Source: Lachnospiraceae bacterium (GTDB lineage: Bacteria > Bacillota > Clostridia > Lachnospirales > Lachnospiraceae). From it: DNA of 35,853 nt. Position numbers and translations under genes: made by a program. The notes below the pieces were generated by a model that saw nothing but the letters and a program-made list of their open reading frames with translations, was not told the DNA's origin and did no database searches. Below, piece after piece: positions 1-8,416 of the stretch (position 1 is its first letter; the number at the start of each line of letters is the position of its first letter). Location of the stretch: NCBI GenBank assembly GCA_017634455.1, contig JAGBNK010000016.1, positions 1-35,853 on the forward strand. The letters are read 5' to 3'.

Positions 1-26
1 ATTCCGATTCGTATTATTCTTTTCAT
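1..26 (-). CDS. Start of an unidentified gene (cut by window edge)
   Basis: An ATG on the minus strand at 26-24 is preceded by a perfect AGGAGG (35-40) with an 8-base spacer. Only the first eight residues, MKRIIRIG, are inside the window. It lies downstream of tgt in the same direction, so it may belong to the same transcript after a spacer of about 210 bases. In many Firmicutes yajC follows tgt, but these residues are too few to identify anything. The call rests on the ribosome binding site alone. Confidence 0.5.
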
Positions 27-237
27 GTAAGTGGCCTCCTTTTGTATGCGGTAATCCCTGTTACCTTTGATTATTTCCAATCGTCAGTATACAGGTAAAT
101 CCACGTTGCTACAAATGTGAGGTCACTTCATATTATCTAAACTATAAGCCTATTATTTAAGCCTCAAACTTCTTATATTTTACTAAAGTGAATATGTACT
201 TGCAAGATAAACACATAGATTTTATAAAACTTTTATA

Positions 238-1368
238 TTATTCTCCTGCTTCCATACTCTCCAATAAGTTCTTCTTGTAAGTAGCGAACTGACCTGCATC
301 AAGAGCATCTCTAATCTCTTCCATCATATTATTGTAGAAATACAGATTATGAAGTACACACAATCTCATGCCAAGCATCTCCTTGGCTTTCAATAGATGT
401 CTAATATAAGCTCTAGAATATGTCTGACAAGCCGGGCAACCACATCCTTCTTCAATAGGACGCATATCTTTCTCATGCTTCTGATTGAAAAGATTAATCT
501 TGCCATGCTTGGTATATACATGACCATGACGACCATTTCTACTAGGATATACACAATCGAAGAAATCAATTCCTCGCTCAACACCTTCCAAAATATTAGC
601 CGGTGTACCAACGCCCATTAAATAAGTTGGCTTATCCTGTGGTAAATATGGTACTGTCTCCTCAAGAACATGATACATCTCCTCATGTGTTTCTCCAACT
701 GCCAAACCACCAACTGCATATCCATCTAAATCCATATCAGCAATTCTCTTGGCATGCTCAATACGAATATCATCGAAGACTGCTCCCTGATTGATACCGA
801 ACAACATCTGATTCTTGTTAATAGTATCATCTAAGCTATTAAGTCGGGCCATCTCCTTTTTACAACGCTCCAGCCATCTGGTAGTTCTATCTACTGAATT
901 CTTGACATAAGTTCTGTCCGCTCTGGAACTTGGACATTCGTCGAAAGCCATTGCAATTGTAGAACCCAGATTAGACTGAATCTGCATACTTTCCTCTGGT
1001 CCCATAAATACTCTATGTCCATCAATATGAGACTGGAATGTTACGCCTTCCTCTTTAATCTTGCGCATCCCTGCCAAAGAGAAAACCTGAAATCCGCCTG
1101 AGTCAGTGAGAATTGGTTTGTCCCAAGCCATGAACTTATGCAATCCACCTAATTCCTTGATTAGCTTATCACCTGTTCTAACATGAAGATGATAAGTATT
1201 GGATAATTCCACCTGAGTTTTGATTTGTCTTAAATCATCTGTAGATACTGCGCCTTTAATAGCAGCAACAGTTCCTACATTCATAAATAAAGGGGTCTGA
1301 ACAGTTCCATGGACAGTTTCTAACATGCCACGCTTTGCTCTCCCCTCTGTCTTCAATACCTTGTACAT
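238..1368 (-). CDS. tgt: Queuine/preQ1 tRNA-ribosyltransferase (Tgt)
   Basis: Exchanges guanine-34 for the queuosine precursor preQ1 in tRNAs for Asp, Asn, His and Tyr. The 376-residue protein has the normal family length. Visible motifs are TDSGGFQ (catalytic Asp about residue 89), GGLAVGE (about 220), the nucleophile region FDCVYPSRNGR (Asp about 271), and the zinc site CGCPAC plus a later His (C309, C311, C314, H340). The open frame extends 13 codons upstream, but family members start at MYKVLK. The ATG at 1368 has AAGGAA six bases upstream, so it is chosen. The gene follows aroC after a 79-base spacer that carries a perfect 12-bp hairpin. The identification is firm. Confidence 0.97.
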   Translation of the reverse strand: MYKVLKTEGRAKRGMLETVHGTVQTPLFMNVGTVAAIKGAVSTDDLRQIKTQVELSNTYHLHVRTGDKLIKELGGLHKFMAWDKPILTDSGGFQVFSLAGMRKIKEEGVTFQSHIDGHRVFMGPEESMQIQSNLGSTIAMAFDECPSSRADRTYVKNSVDRTTRWLERCKKEMARLNSLDDTINKNQMLFGINQGAVFDDIRIEHAKRIADMDLDGYAVGGLAVGETHEEMYHVLEETVPYLPQDKPTYLMGVGTPANILEGVERGIDFFDCVYPSRNGRHGHVYTKHGKINLFNQKHEKDMRPIEEGCGCPACQTYSRAYIRHLLKAKEMLGMRLCVLHNLYFYNNMMEEIRDALDAGQFATYKKNLLESMEAGE

Positions 1369-1397
1369 ATCTATTTCCTTTTCATTAAAATTATATA

Positions 1398-1436
1398 ACC
1401 AATACATATCTGTATTGAGAGCAAATATGTATTGGT
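1398..1436 (-). repeat. Hairpin in the aroC-tgt spacer
   Basis: Perfect 12-bp inverted repeat: ACCAATACATAT at 1398-1409 and ATATGTATTGGT at 1425-1436, with a 15-base loop. On the minus strand it is followed by a T/A-rich stretch and then the tgt ribosome binding site. It could be a weak terminator, an RNA-stability hairpin or a regulator-binding palindrome. It does not resemble the preQ1 riboswitch consensus. Confidence 0.6.
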
Positions 1437-1447
1437 CATTTATTATC

Positions 1448-2539
1448 TTACTTATAGAAATCCTTTAGGCTATCTAATCTGGCACTCATATTGGTCATCA
1501 ACAAATCCACCATTGTAATAGCAGCCATACTCTCAACAACTACAACTGCGCGAGGCACAATAATAGGATCATGTCGCCCCTGAATCTCAATTCTCTGAGG
1601 TCTTCCATCAACATCTACAGTCTGCTGTGGCTGGCTAATGGATGGTGTAGGCTTAACAGCCGCGCGAAATACTATCTCGCTGCCATCTGACATACCACCA
1701 AGTATTCCTCCTGAATGATTTGACGCTTTTACAATATTACCATTGTCTACAATAAAATCATCATTGTTGTCAGATCCACAGGACTTGGCCACTTCAAAGC
1801 CATCACCTACCTCGAAGCCTTTTACTGCTCCGATTGACATAATAGCCTTGGCCAGATTGGCATCCAATTTCTCAAATACTGTATCGCCAATACCAGCAGG
1901 CAATCCACTCACTCGGCATTCAATAATACCACCTGCTGAATCCTTATCAGCCATGCACTGCTCCACATATTCAGAAACTTTGACTGCCGCCTCTTTATCC
2001 GGCATATAAAATGCATTAGCATTTATCTCTGTCAAATCAAACTTCTTAATTTCAACAGGACCAATTGATTTGGTATAAGTCACAATGTCTATTCCAAGCT
2101 GTTTCAAAATTTTCACAGCAATGGCGCCTGCTGCAACTCTTCCAATTGTCTCTCTACCAGAAGAACGACCGCCGCCGCGGTAATCTCTTATGCCATATTT
2201 CTCCCAGAAAGTATAGTCAGCGTGGCCCGGTCTAAACATATGGGAAATATTAGAATAATCCTTGGAATGTTGATCTGCATTTCTCACCATAAGAGAAATA
2301 GGCGTACCTGTAGTAACTCCCTCAAATACACCTGAGAGAATTTCCACCTCATCACCCTCACTTCTTTGAGTAGTATAACGAGACTGTCCTGGTTTTCTGC
2401 GATTCAGAAATGCCTGAATATCAGCTTCGCTTAATTCCAAACCCGCTGGAACTCCATCAACTACAACTCCAAGAGCTTTGCCATGAGATTCACCCCATGT
2501 TGTTATTTTAAATATTTGTCCAAATGATGATCCTGCCAC
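1448..2539 (-). CDS. aroC: Chorismate synthase (AroC)
   Basis: Last shikimate-pathway step: FMN-dependent conversion of 5-enolpyruvylshikimate-3-phosphate to chorismate, the precursor of aromatic amino acids and folate. The 363-residue protein begins MAGSSFGQIFKITTWGESHG, with the GESHG signature at 16-20. RPGHADYT (103-110) and GGGRSSGRET (122-131) follow. The start codon is GTG at 2539, with GAGG five bases upstream; the N-terminus matches the family exactly, so GTG is right. It begins 14 bases after the lactonase-family gene ends, which suggests cotranscription. No other aromatic biosynthesis gene is in the window, so aroC here is separated from its pathway. Confidence 0.97.
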   Translation of the reverse strand: MAGSSFGQIFKITTWGESHGKALGVVVDGVPAGLELSEADIQAFLNRRKPGQSRYTTQRSEGDEVEILSGVFEGVTTGTPISLMVRNADQHSKDYSNISHMFRPGHADYTFWEKYGIRDYRGGGRSSGRETIGRVAAGAIAVKILKQLGIDIVTYTKSIGPVEIKKFDLTEINANAFYMPDKEAAVKVSEYVEQCMADKDSAGGIIECRVSGLPAGIGDTVFEKLDANLAKAIMSIGAVKGFEVGDGFEVAKSCGSDNNDDFIVDNGNIVKASNHSGGILGGMSDGSEIVFRAAVKPTPSISQPQQTVDVDGRPQRIEIQGRHDPIIVPRAVVVVESMAAITMVDLLMTNMSARLDSLKDFYK

Positions 2540-2553
2540 AATAACCTCACTTT

Positions 2554-3606
2554 CTATACAAGTTTATAAATCTGAATGCTGTTTGGTTTATCAACCTTTA
2601 TAGGTGCTACTCTCTGAAGAGCATATTTCTTATCATGGAAGATTTCAAACACTCTCATCTCATCAGTATCATGATTGAGAGAAACTAAATATTTATCTCC
2701 AGGGATAACTGATACTGACTTAGGATATTCTCCACTCACTGGGAATGTCTGCTCGAATTCCATAAATCCTGTCTCGGCATCTCTTGACAATACTGTAATC
2801 ATATTAGTTCCATCAATTGATACATATGCATATTTGTCTGCGAAATCCTGATCAAATCCAACACAAGCTGCCATCGGGTCCTCATCCTTGACGCAAGACA
2901 CCTTCTGTATACGCTCAAATACTGGGCCTTCATCTGTGTCCTTGTAAGAGAATACATATACAGCATTGGCACCCTCTGCCATTACATAGAGGAATTTGCC
3001 ATCTCTACTAAATCTAAGTTTGCGAGGAGCCTTGTCAATTGAGAAACGAATCATATCAATAAGCTGAAGCTTGCCCAGCTCATAATCAACCTCATATACC
3101 TTTACCTGGCTTAATCCGCAATCACATACCAACAAGTACTTCTCGTCAGGAGTAAGTCTAGAACAAGATACCGCTGGGTCCATTCTCTTCTCAACAGCAG
3201 ATTTAGATACACCATTGTGGAAGATACCACAGCTGATTCCGCCAATTGAGCCATCCTCATTCAGCTTCATCATAGTAATCTTGCCATCATGATATCCACT
3301 AACGAATAAGTATCTGTCCTTGGAATCTACCTCAATATGACATCCTCTCATTCCGCCAATCCATTCTGAATTGATCTGTGTCAAATCACCATTTTCATCA
3401 ATTGAAAATGATGCCACTCCTTCATCCTCAATAGAATAGAGAAGCTTACCACTCTTGGATCTAACAATATAAGATGGGTTGTTAATAGGTGCTACACTTC
3501 TCTCAGTAAGCTTACCATTTTCAATATCCACATCATATACATGAATTCCTACACTGTTCTCATGAGTATATGTTCCAACATACGCTACATATCTGTCCTT
3601 AGCCAT
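2554..3606 (-). CDS. Seven-bladed beta-propeller lactonase family protein (YkgB/6-phosphogluconolactonase-like)
   Basis: A 350-residue soluble protein with no signal peptide. It starts MAKDRYVAYVGTYT; YVGTYT is the hallmark of the lactonase family (Pfam PF10282). Repeated blade-like segments follow, such as DGKFLYVMAEGANAVYVFSY and KYLLVCDCGLSQVKVYEVD. Characterised relatives hydrolyse 6-phosphogluconolactone, but many family members have unknown substrates and no pentose-phosphate gene is nearby. AAGGAGG lies 10 bases before the ATG, and the stop of the upstream U32 gene falls between them, so the two are probably coupled. Family is confident; the exact reaction is not. Confidence 0.85.
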   Translation of the reverse strand: MAKDRYVAYVGTYTHENSVGIHVYDVDIENGKLTERSVAPINNPSYIVRSKSGKLLYSIEDEGVASFSIDENGDLTQINSEWIGGMRGCHIEVDSKDRYLFVSGYHDGKITMMKLNEDGSIGGISCGIFHNGVSKSAVEKRMDPAVSCSRLTPDEKYLLVCDCGLSQVKVYEVDYELGKLQLIDMIRFSIDKAPRKLRFSRDGKFLYVMAEGANAVYVFSYKDTDEGPVFERIQKVSCVKDEDPMAACVGFDQDFADKYAYVSIDGTNMITVLSRDAETGFMEFEQTFPVSGEYPKSVSVIPGDKYLVSLNHDTDEMRVFEIFHDKKYALQRVAPIKVDKPNSIQIYKLV

Positions 3607-3611
3607 TTTGT

Positions 3612-4838
3612 CTAATCCTCCTTGCGTCGTAATATGTCAAATGCATCCAGCTCGCATCCCAAATCAATGAATAACTTCTGCTTAGGATGTGGTGCTGATT
3701 CCATATCAGTTCCATCCTCATCAGTTATTCTGCGAACTGTTACTTCTATATTATCACCATTTGGCTTCATAATCTCAATAGTTTCGCCTACAGAAAATTT
3801 ATTTCTCTGTTCAATTTCGTATAAACCTTCTGCATTCTGTGGTCCTACGATACCCAGGTAAGTATATTCTTTGATATAAGTATTGCTATCATATATCTGA
3901 GCTTCCTCACTAGGCTTACCGAAGAAGAATCCTGTAGTGAACTGTCTATAAGTACAATTAGAAATCTGTTCCTTATACCAATCCATATTGGCACGATATT
4001 TCTCCTCTGACTCCATGTAGTCATCAATAGCCTTACGATAGGTGCGGGCAACTGTTGCCACATACAGAGCAGTCTTCATTCTGCCTTCTATCTTGAAACT
4101 ATCAATTCCTGCATCAATAAGTTCAGGAATATGCTCTATCATGCACAAATCCTTGGAATTGAATATATATGTGCCTCTCTCATTTTCATATACTGGTAAA
4201 TATTCTCCCGGACGCTGCTCCTCAACCACTGCATATTTCCATCTGCATGGATGGGTGCAAGCCCCCTGATTTGCATCTCTTCCTGTGAAATAATTGCTAA
4301 GGAGACATCTGCCTGAGTAAGAGATACACATAGCTCCATGTACGAAGGACTCAATTTCCATATCATCAGGAATATGAGCACGAATCTCCTTGATTTCAGC
4401 CATAGATAATTCTCTGGCTGATACCACTCTCTTGGCTCCAAGCTTATACCAGAAATTATATGTTCCATAATTGGTATTGTTGGCCTGAGTGCTGACATGA
4501 ATATCAATCTCAGGACATATTTCTCTAGCCATGGTAAATATTGCAGGGTCTGCAATTATCAATGCATCTGGCCCTATTTCTTTTAATTCTGTCAAATATT
4601 CTCGCACACCGTCCAAATCATAGTTGTGAGCCAAAATATTTACAGTAACATGAACCTTTACTCCATGGTCATGAGCAAATTTTATACCTTCTATCATATC
4701 TTCCTTGGAGAAATTCTTGGCCTTGGCACGAAGACCATACACATCTCCTCCGATAAATACTGCATCAGCTCCAAACATAACAGCTACCTTCAAAACTTCC
4801 AAGCTGCTGGCTGGAACCAACAATTCTACTGGTCTCAT
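3612..4838 (-). CDS. trhP: U32-family protein, probable tRNA U34 hydroxylation enzyme (TrhP-like)
   Basis: U32 'peptidase' family protein of 408 residues. The family signature ESFVHGAMCISYSGRC lies at 163-178. Four cysteines (C171, C178, C194, C198) match the proposed Fe-S ligands. The Bacillus homologues YrrN/YrrO (TrhP1/TrhP2) are needed for prephenate-dependent 5-hydroxylation of wobble uridine. The gene directly upstream here is the matching methyltransferase TrmR, so this is very probably the hydroxylation partner in mo5U34 synthesis. Bacillus has two adjacent copies; only one is here. GAGAGG lies seven bases before the ATG. Alternatives are other U32 members (UbiU/V, RlhA), but gene context favours TrhP. 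Confidence 0.88.
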   Translation of the reverse strand: MRPVELLVPASSLEVLKVAVMFGADAVFIGGDVYGLRAKAKNFSKEDMIEGIKFAHDHGVKVHVTVNILAHNYDLDGVREYLTELKEIGPDALIIADPAIFTMAREICPEIDIHVSTQANNTNYGTYNFWYKLGAKRVVSARELSMAEIKEIRAHIPDDMEIESFVHGAMCISYSGRCLLSNYFTGRDANQGACTHPCRWKYAVVEEQRPGEYLPVYENERGTYIFNSKDLCMIEHIPELIDAGIDSFKIEGRMKTALYVATVARTYRKAIDDYMESEEKYRANMDWYKEQISNCTYRQFTTGFFFGKPSEEAQIYDSNTYIKEYTYLGIVGPQNAEGLYEIEQRNKFSVGETIEIMKPNGDNIEVTVRRITDEDGTDMESAPHPKQKLFIDLGCELDAFDILRRKED

Positions 4839-4927
4839 TTTCTAACCTCTCATTTCTAATCCGATTCATTGATAAAACATTTATTTCAAATCGGAAAATC
4901 ATCCAGACTAATGGATAGTCAAAATCA

Positions 4928-5569
4928 CTATTTCATGGTACACATAGCAAGTCCATCACCCACCGGGATAATGGAGCATACCATATCCTCATCATGTGTG
5001 AGTGTGTATAGATATTCTCTCATTCGCTTATGTATAGTGCGGTTGCGTCTCTCAATTGCAAAATGTGATTCTATTATATCTCCATCCTGCAATATGTTGT
5101 CAGTCACAAGCACACTACCTGAATGCATAAGTCGTTTTAATTCCGGCAGAAATATTGGATATTGTCCTTTGGCAGCATCCATAAATATAAAATCATAAGT
5201 GTCTGTCAAAGTTGGCAAAACCTCCTGAGCATCGCCAAATATTAAATCAATCACGCCAGACTTTCCTGCATCCGCAAAATTCTGTTTTGCAATAGGAATT
5301 CTAGGCTCGTAATTTTCAATAGTGGTTATATGACAATCCACTGGATTATAAACTTCCATAAGCAAAGCTGAAAATCCAACTGCAGTACCCACTTCCAATA
5401 TTTTCTGTGGTTTTATTGTCTGCATCAGAAATTTCATATACTGCTGTGTATCATATCTTATGATAGGCACATATGAATCAAGTGCCTCCTGACGGATTTT
5501 AGATAAATAATCAATCTCTTCCGTCTCCAAAGACTGCAAATATGATATAAATCTCTCATTTACTATCAA
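4928..5569 (-). CDS. trmR: tRNA 5-hydroxyuridine methyltransferase (TrmR/YrrM-like)
   Basis: SAM-dependent O-methyltransferase of the COG4122/YrrM group, which makes 5-methoxyuridine at tRNA position 34. The SAM motif is ILEVGTAVGFSALLM, followed by FIFMDAAKGQY and the C-terminal IIPVGDGLAM, all close to Bacillus YrrM. The open frame runs back into rnj, but the likely start is TTG at 5569. GGAGG at 5577-5581, inside the last codons of rnj, lies seven bases upstream. This start is two bases after the rnj stop and gives 213 residues, near the 217 of YrrM. Translational coupling to RNase J is likely. The U32 gene follows after 89 bases. Confidence 0.9.
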   Translation of the reverse strand: MIVNERFISYLQSLETEEIDYLSKIRQEALDSYVPIIRYDTQQYMKFLMQTIKPQKILEVGTAVGFSALLMEVYNPVDCHITTIENYEPRIPIAKQNFADAGKSGVIDLIFGDAQEVLPTLTDTYDFIFMDAAKGQYPIFLPELKRLMHSGSVLVTDNILQDGDIIESHFAIERRNRTIHKRMREYLYTLTHDEDMVCSIIPVGDGLAMCTMK

Positions 5570-5571
5570 GA

Positions 5572-7245
5572 TTAAACCTCCATGATTATAGGCATAATCA
5601 TTGGATGACGCTGTGTCTCTTTCCATACGAAATCACCTAAAGCGTCCTTGATATCACCCTTGATTCTAGTCCAGTCTGTTACGCCTTCTTCCATAAGGTT
5701 GTCAACTGTATCATTTAATACATTTCTCGCGCTCTCCATGAGATCCTCAGAATCTCTTACATATACGAAACCACGAGATACAATATCAGGACCTGCAATA
5801 ACATTTCCTGTACCAGACTCCATTGTGAGAACTACAATAATAATTCCATCCTCTGCCAGATGCTGTCTGTCGCGAAGTACAATATTTCCTACATCACCAA
5901 CACCTAAACCATCAACCATGATAGCTCCTGTGTGTACATGACCATTTACCTTGGCCTTGTTCTCATCTAACTCAAGAACATCTCCTGACTGCAGGATAAA
6001 TATATTGTCCTTATCCACTCCTAAGCTCTCTGCAATCTTGGCCTGTGCAATCAGATGCTTATACTCTCCATGAACAGGAATAGCATACTTAGGTTTTACA
6101 AGAGAATAGATAAGCTTAATCTCCTCCTGGCAAGCATGTCCAGATACATGAACATCCTGGAATACTACATCAGCGCCCTTCTTGCACAATTCATTGATAA
6201 CATTTGTTACAGCCTTCTCATTTCCAGGGATTGGATGTGAAGAGAAAATGATTGTGTCATTTGGTTTAATTGTAACCTTGCGATGAGTACCATTTGCCAT
6301 ACGAGACAGAGCTGCCATTGACTCGCCCTGACTTCCTGTTGTAATAAGAACTGTCTTCTCATCTGGATAGTTCTTGATCATATCAATATCAACCAATGTA
6401 TTATCTGGAACATTTAAGTATCCAAGCTCTGAAGCTGTGGCAATAACATTTACCATGCTTCGGCCTTCCACAACAACCTTGCGGTCGTATTTGTGAGCTG
6501 AATTAATAATCTGCTGCACTCTATCTACATTGGAAGCAAATGTTACAATAATAATTCTCTGCTTGTCATGCTCGGCAAACAGTTCATCAATTGTCTTACC
6601 TACTGTCTTCTCAGACTGTGTGAAACCTGGTCTCTCAGCATTTGTAGAGTCACACATAAGGGCCAATACACCCTTCTTACCCAACTCACCAAAACGCTGC
6701 AGATCAATAGCATCACCGTATACAGGTGTATAATCCACCTTGAAATCTCCAGTATGAACTACAATTCCTGCTGGTGAATAAATAGCAAGAGCTGCAGCAT
6801 CCTGAATACTGTGGTTTGTTCTAATGAACTCCACACGGAAACATCCCAGGTTAATATGCTGGCCATAGCTTACTACCTTGCGCTTAACTGTCTGTAAGAG
6901 ATTATGCTCCTTCAGCTTGTTCTCAATCAGACCATTAGTAAGCTTTGTAGAATATATTGGCACATTAATATCCTTCATAACATAAGGAATTGCACCAATA
7001 TGATCCTCGTGTCCATGAGTAATGAAAAATCCTTTCACCTTCTGAATGTTATCCTTGAGATATGAAATATCAGGGATAACCAGATCGATTCCTAACATAT
7101 CGTCCTCTGGGAATGCTAATCCACAATCAACTACAATGATAGTATCATCATACTCAAAAGCTGTAATATTCATTCCAATCTGTTCCAATCCGCCCAATGG
7201 AATGATTTTCAGCTTACTACTCTTATTCTGTTTTTCTTTTTTCAA
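5572..7245 (-). CDS. rnj: Ribonuclease J
   Basis: Metallo-beta-lactamase/beta-CASP ribonuclease with 5'-3' exo- and endonuclease activity in mRNA decay and rRNA maturation. The 557-residue protein has the metal motif HGHEDH at 77-82, preceded by KIIPLGGLEQIGMN. Downstream are VVEGRSM, the beta-CASP HPIPGNE and VSGHACQEE segments, and a complete C-terminal domain ending near MPIIMEV. The start codon is TTG, with GAGAGG six bases upstream and no better in-frame ATG. It follows the DUF1292 gene by 16 bases. Whether it is the J1 or J2 type cannot be decided here. Confidence 0.96.
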   Translation of the reverse strand: MKKEKQNKSSKLKIIPLGGLEQIGMNITAFEYDDTIIVVDCGLAFPEDDMLGIDLVIPDISYLKDNIQKVKGFFITHGHEDHIGAIPYVMKDINVPIYSTKLTNGLIENKLKEHNLLQTVKRKVVSYGQHINLGCFRVEFIRTNHSIQDAAALAIYSPAGIVVHTGDFKVDYTPVYGDAIDLQRFGELGKKGVLALMCDSTNAERPGFTQSEKTVGKTIDELFAEHDKQRIIIVTFASNVDRVQQIINSAHKYDRKVVVEGRSMVNVIATASELGYLNVPDNTLVDIDMIKNYPDEKTVLITTGSQGESMAALSRMANGTHRKVTIKPNDTIIFSSHPIPGNEKAVTNVINELCKKGADVVFQDVHVSGHACQEEIKLIYSLVKPKYAIPVHGEYKHLIAQAKIAESLGVDKDNIFILQSGDVLELDENKAKVNGHVHTGAIMVDGLGVGDVGNIVLRDRQHLAEDGIIIVVLTMESGTGNVIAGPDIVSRGFVYVRDSEDLMESARNVLNDTVDNLMEEGVTDWTRIKGDIKDALGDFVWKETQRHPMIMPIIMEV

Positions 7246-7261
7246 AATATACCTCTCTTTC

Positions 7262-7519
7262 TTAGACTTCGAAATCAGTATCCTCTACCAATTCTTCGAA
7301 TATCTTCACAACTGCTTCAAATTCCACATCATCCTCTACAAATTCATATGTGATTTCTGTGTCATCTGATTGTATTTCTTTTAATATAAAAGCTTCAGTA
7401 TCTCCATCACTGTCTTCCGTTACTAACAGATACTTCTGCTGATTTACCGTAGTTTGTTCTAATACATAAAGTTCTATTTCTTCCTGGGAATCAGGAGCAA
7501 TCATTTGTATCTTTTCCAT
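7262..7519 (-). CDS. DUF1292 family small acidic protein (YrzB-like)
   Basis: A short, strongly acidic protein of 85 residues with no cysteines or membrane segment. Its composition and its position directly after ruvX match the DUF1292/YrzB family (Pfam PF06949), which sits next to ruvX in many Firmicutes. No biochemical function is established for the family. AAGGA lies seven bases before the ATG. The gap to ruvX holds an 18-bp tandem repeat. Family call is from pattern plus neighbourhood. Confidence 0.8.
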   Translation of the reverse strand: MEKIQMIAPDSQEEIELYVLEQTTVNQQKYLLVTEDSDGDTEAFILKEIQSDDTEITYEFVEDDVEFEAVVKIFEELVEDTDFEV

Positions 7520-7573
7520 GTTAATATCCTTTTTTTAATTATTAATCAGTTTGCAACTATGACTGTTCTTTTA

Positions 7574-7627
7574 GATTAAACTGCTATTTTTGATTAGACT
7601 GTTATTTTTGATTAGACTGTTATTTTT
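7574..7627. repeat. Three tandem copies of an 18-bp unit between ruvX and DUF1292
   Basis: The unit GATTAGACTGTTATTTTT occurs exactly at 7592-7609 and 7610-7627. A copy with two changes lies at 7574-7591, and a decayed fourth copy can be traced at 7556-7573. The last copy runs into the ruvX stop codon (7626-7628). On the transcript each unit is A-rich with an ACAGUCUAAUC core. A polymerase-slippage array is the simplest explanation. Confidence 0.85.
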
Positions 7628-8063
7628 AATTTGCCTGCTCATTAAGATAGTCCTGTAAAATGAGCATAGCAGCAATCTTGTCTACATATTTCTTGCGTTC
7701 TCGTCTGTCTGTAATACCAGACTCAATCATTATATCATCCGCTTCAACAGTAGTTAGTCGCTCGTCAACTAATGTAACCGGCAACTTGGTTCTTTTCTCC
7801 AACATTTCTTTAAAAGCTTTGGTAGCTTCACATCTGTCACCCTCATCTCCATTGAGATGCATAGGATAACCTAATACAATAGAAGTCACTCCGTACTCTG
7901 CAATTAATTCTTCAATTCTTGCCAATGTTCTACGAAGTTTAGTCGGTTTTTCTCTGCGTATAATCTCTACACCTTGAGCCGTCAAAAATAAAGGGTCACT
8001 TATAGCGACCCCCACAGTTTTTGTTCCATAATCTAAGCCAAGTATTCTACCCGTACCGCTCAT
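7626..8063 (-). CDS. ruvX: RuvX/YqgF-family RNase H-fold nuclease
   Basis: A 145-residue RNase H-fold protein of the YqgF family, linked to pre-16S rRNA 5'-end processing and proposed as a Holliday-junction resolvase. All family motifs are present: GLDYGTKTVGVAISDP near the N-terminus, VLGYPMHLNG, VDERLTT, and VDKIAAMLILQDYL at the C-terminus. It starts one base after ireB ends, with no strong ribosome binding site, so translation is probably coupled. The ireB-ruvX-DUF1292 order is the conserved Firmicute arrangement. Confidence 0.95.
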   Translation of the reverse strand: MSGTGRILGLDYGTKTVGVAISDPLFLTAQGVEIIRREKPTKLRRTLARIEELIAEYGVTSIVLGYPMHLNGDEGDRCEATKAFKEMLEKRTKLPVTLVDERLTTVEADDIMIESGITDRRERKKYVDKIAAMLILQDYLNEQAN

Positions 8064-8064
8064 A

Positions 8065-8328
8065 TCAATCCCATGACTTATAAGAGATATATTCTCTCAG
8101 AAGTTCCTCTACGATCTCATCTCGCTCAACTTTCATAATAAGACTGCGGGCATTATTATGACTGGTAATATATGTAGGATCTCCAGACATTACATATCCT
8201 ACAATCTGGTTTACAGGATTATATCCCTTCTCAACCAATGCATCATATACTTGCTTCAAGACTTCTGTAACACCAACAGGTATATCTTTCTGCACCTTAA
8301 AAAATTGTGTATTGCTTAAATCACTCAT
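8065..8328 (-). CDS. ireB: IreB family regulatory phosphoprotein
   Basis: The 87-residue product starts [15 protein letters not shown] and contains [20 protein letters not shown], near-invariant in the IreB/DUF965 family. In Enterococcus, IreB is phosphorylated on N-terminal threonines by the PASTA kinase IreK and modulates cephalosporin resistance. Thr7 here lies in the matching N-terminal stretch. The open frame extends 30 codons upstream, but that part is not family-like. The ATG at 8328 has GGTGGAG just upstream and gives the normal length. First gene of the left operon. Confidence 0.93.
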   Translation of the reverse strand: MSDLSNTQFFKVQKDIPVGVTEVLKQVYDALVEKGYNPVNQIVGYVMSGDPTYITSHNNARSLIMKVERDEIVEELLREYISYKSWD

Positions 8329-8386
8329 ACTCTCCACCATCCGAATCTCAAAATTCAAGTCTATAAAATATAAAAACCGACCGCGA

Positions 8387-8402
8387 AACTGCATATGCAG
8401 TT
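8387..8402. promoter_or_regulatory. Perfect 16-bp palindrome in the ireB leader
   Basis: AACTGCATATGCAGTT at 8387-8402 is fully self-complementary. It lies roughly 10-25 bases downstream of the start site predicted from the -10 box at 8417-8422. The placement suits a repressor operator, or a 5' hairpin with almost no loop. No regulator is identified. Confidence 0.45.
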
Positions 8403-8416
8403 CCAATTTGAAGTAC

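Noticed and set aside
1398..1436. preQ1 riboswitch before tgt
   Set aside because: The hairpin lacks the preQ1-I loop and A-rich tail pattern; tgt is also not a usual riboswitch target.
1743..2009. Plus-strand open frames opposite aroC, rnj, dnaK and other genes
   Set aside because: They lie fully inside confident minus-strand genes, have no ribosome sites and show no recognisable family; they are shadow frames.
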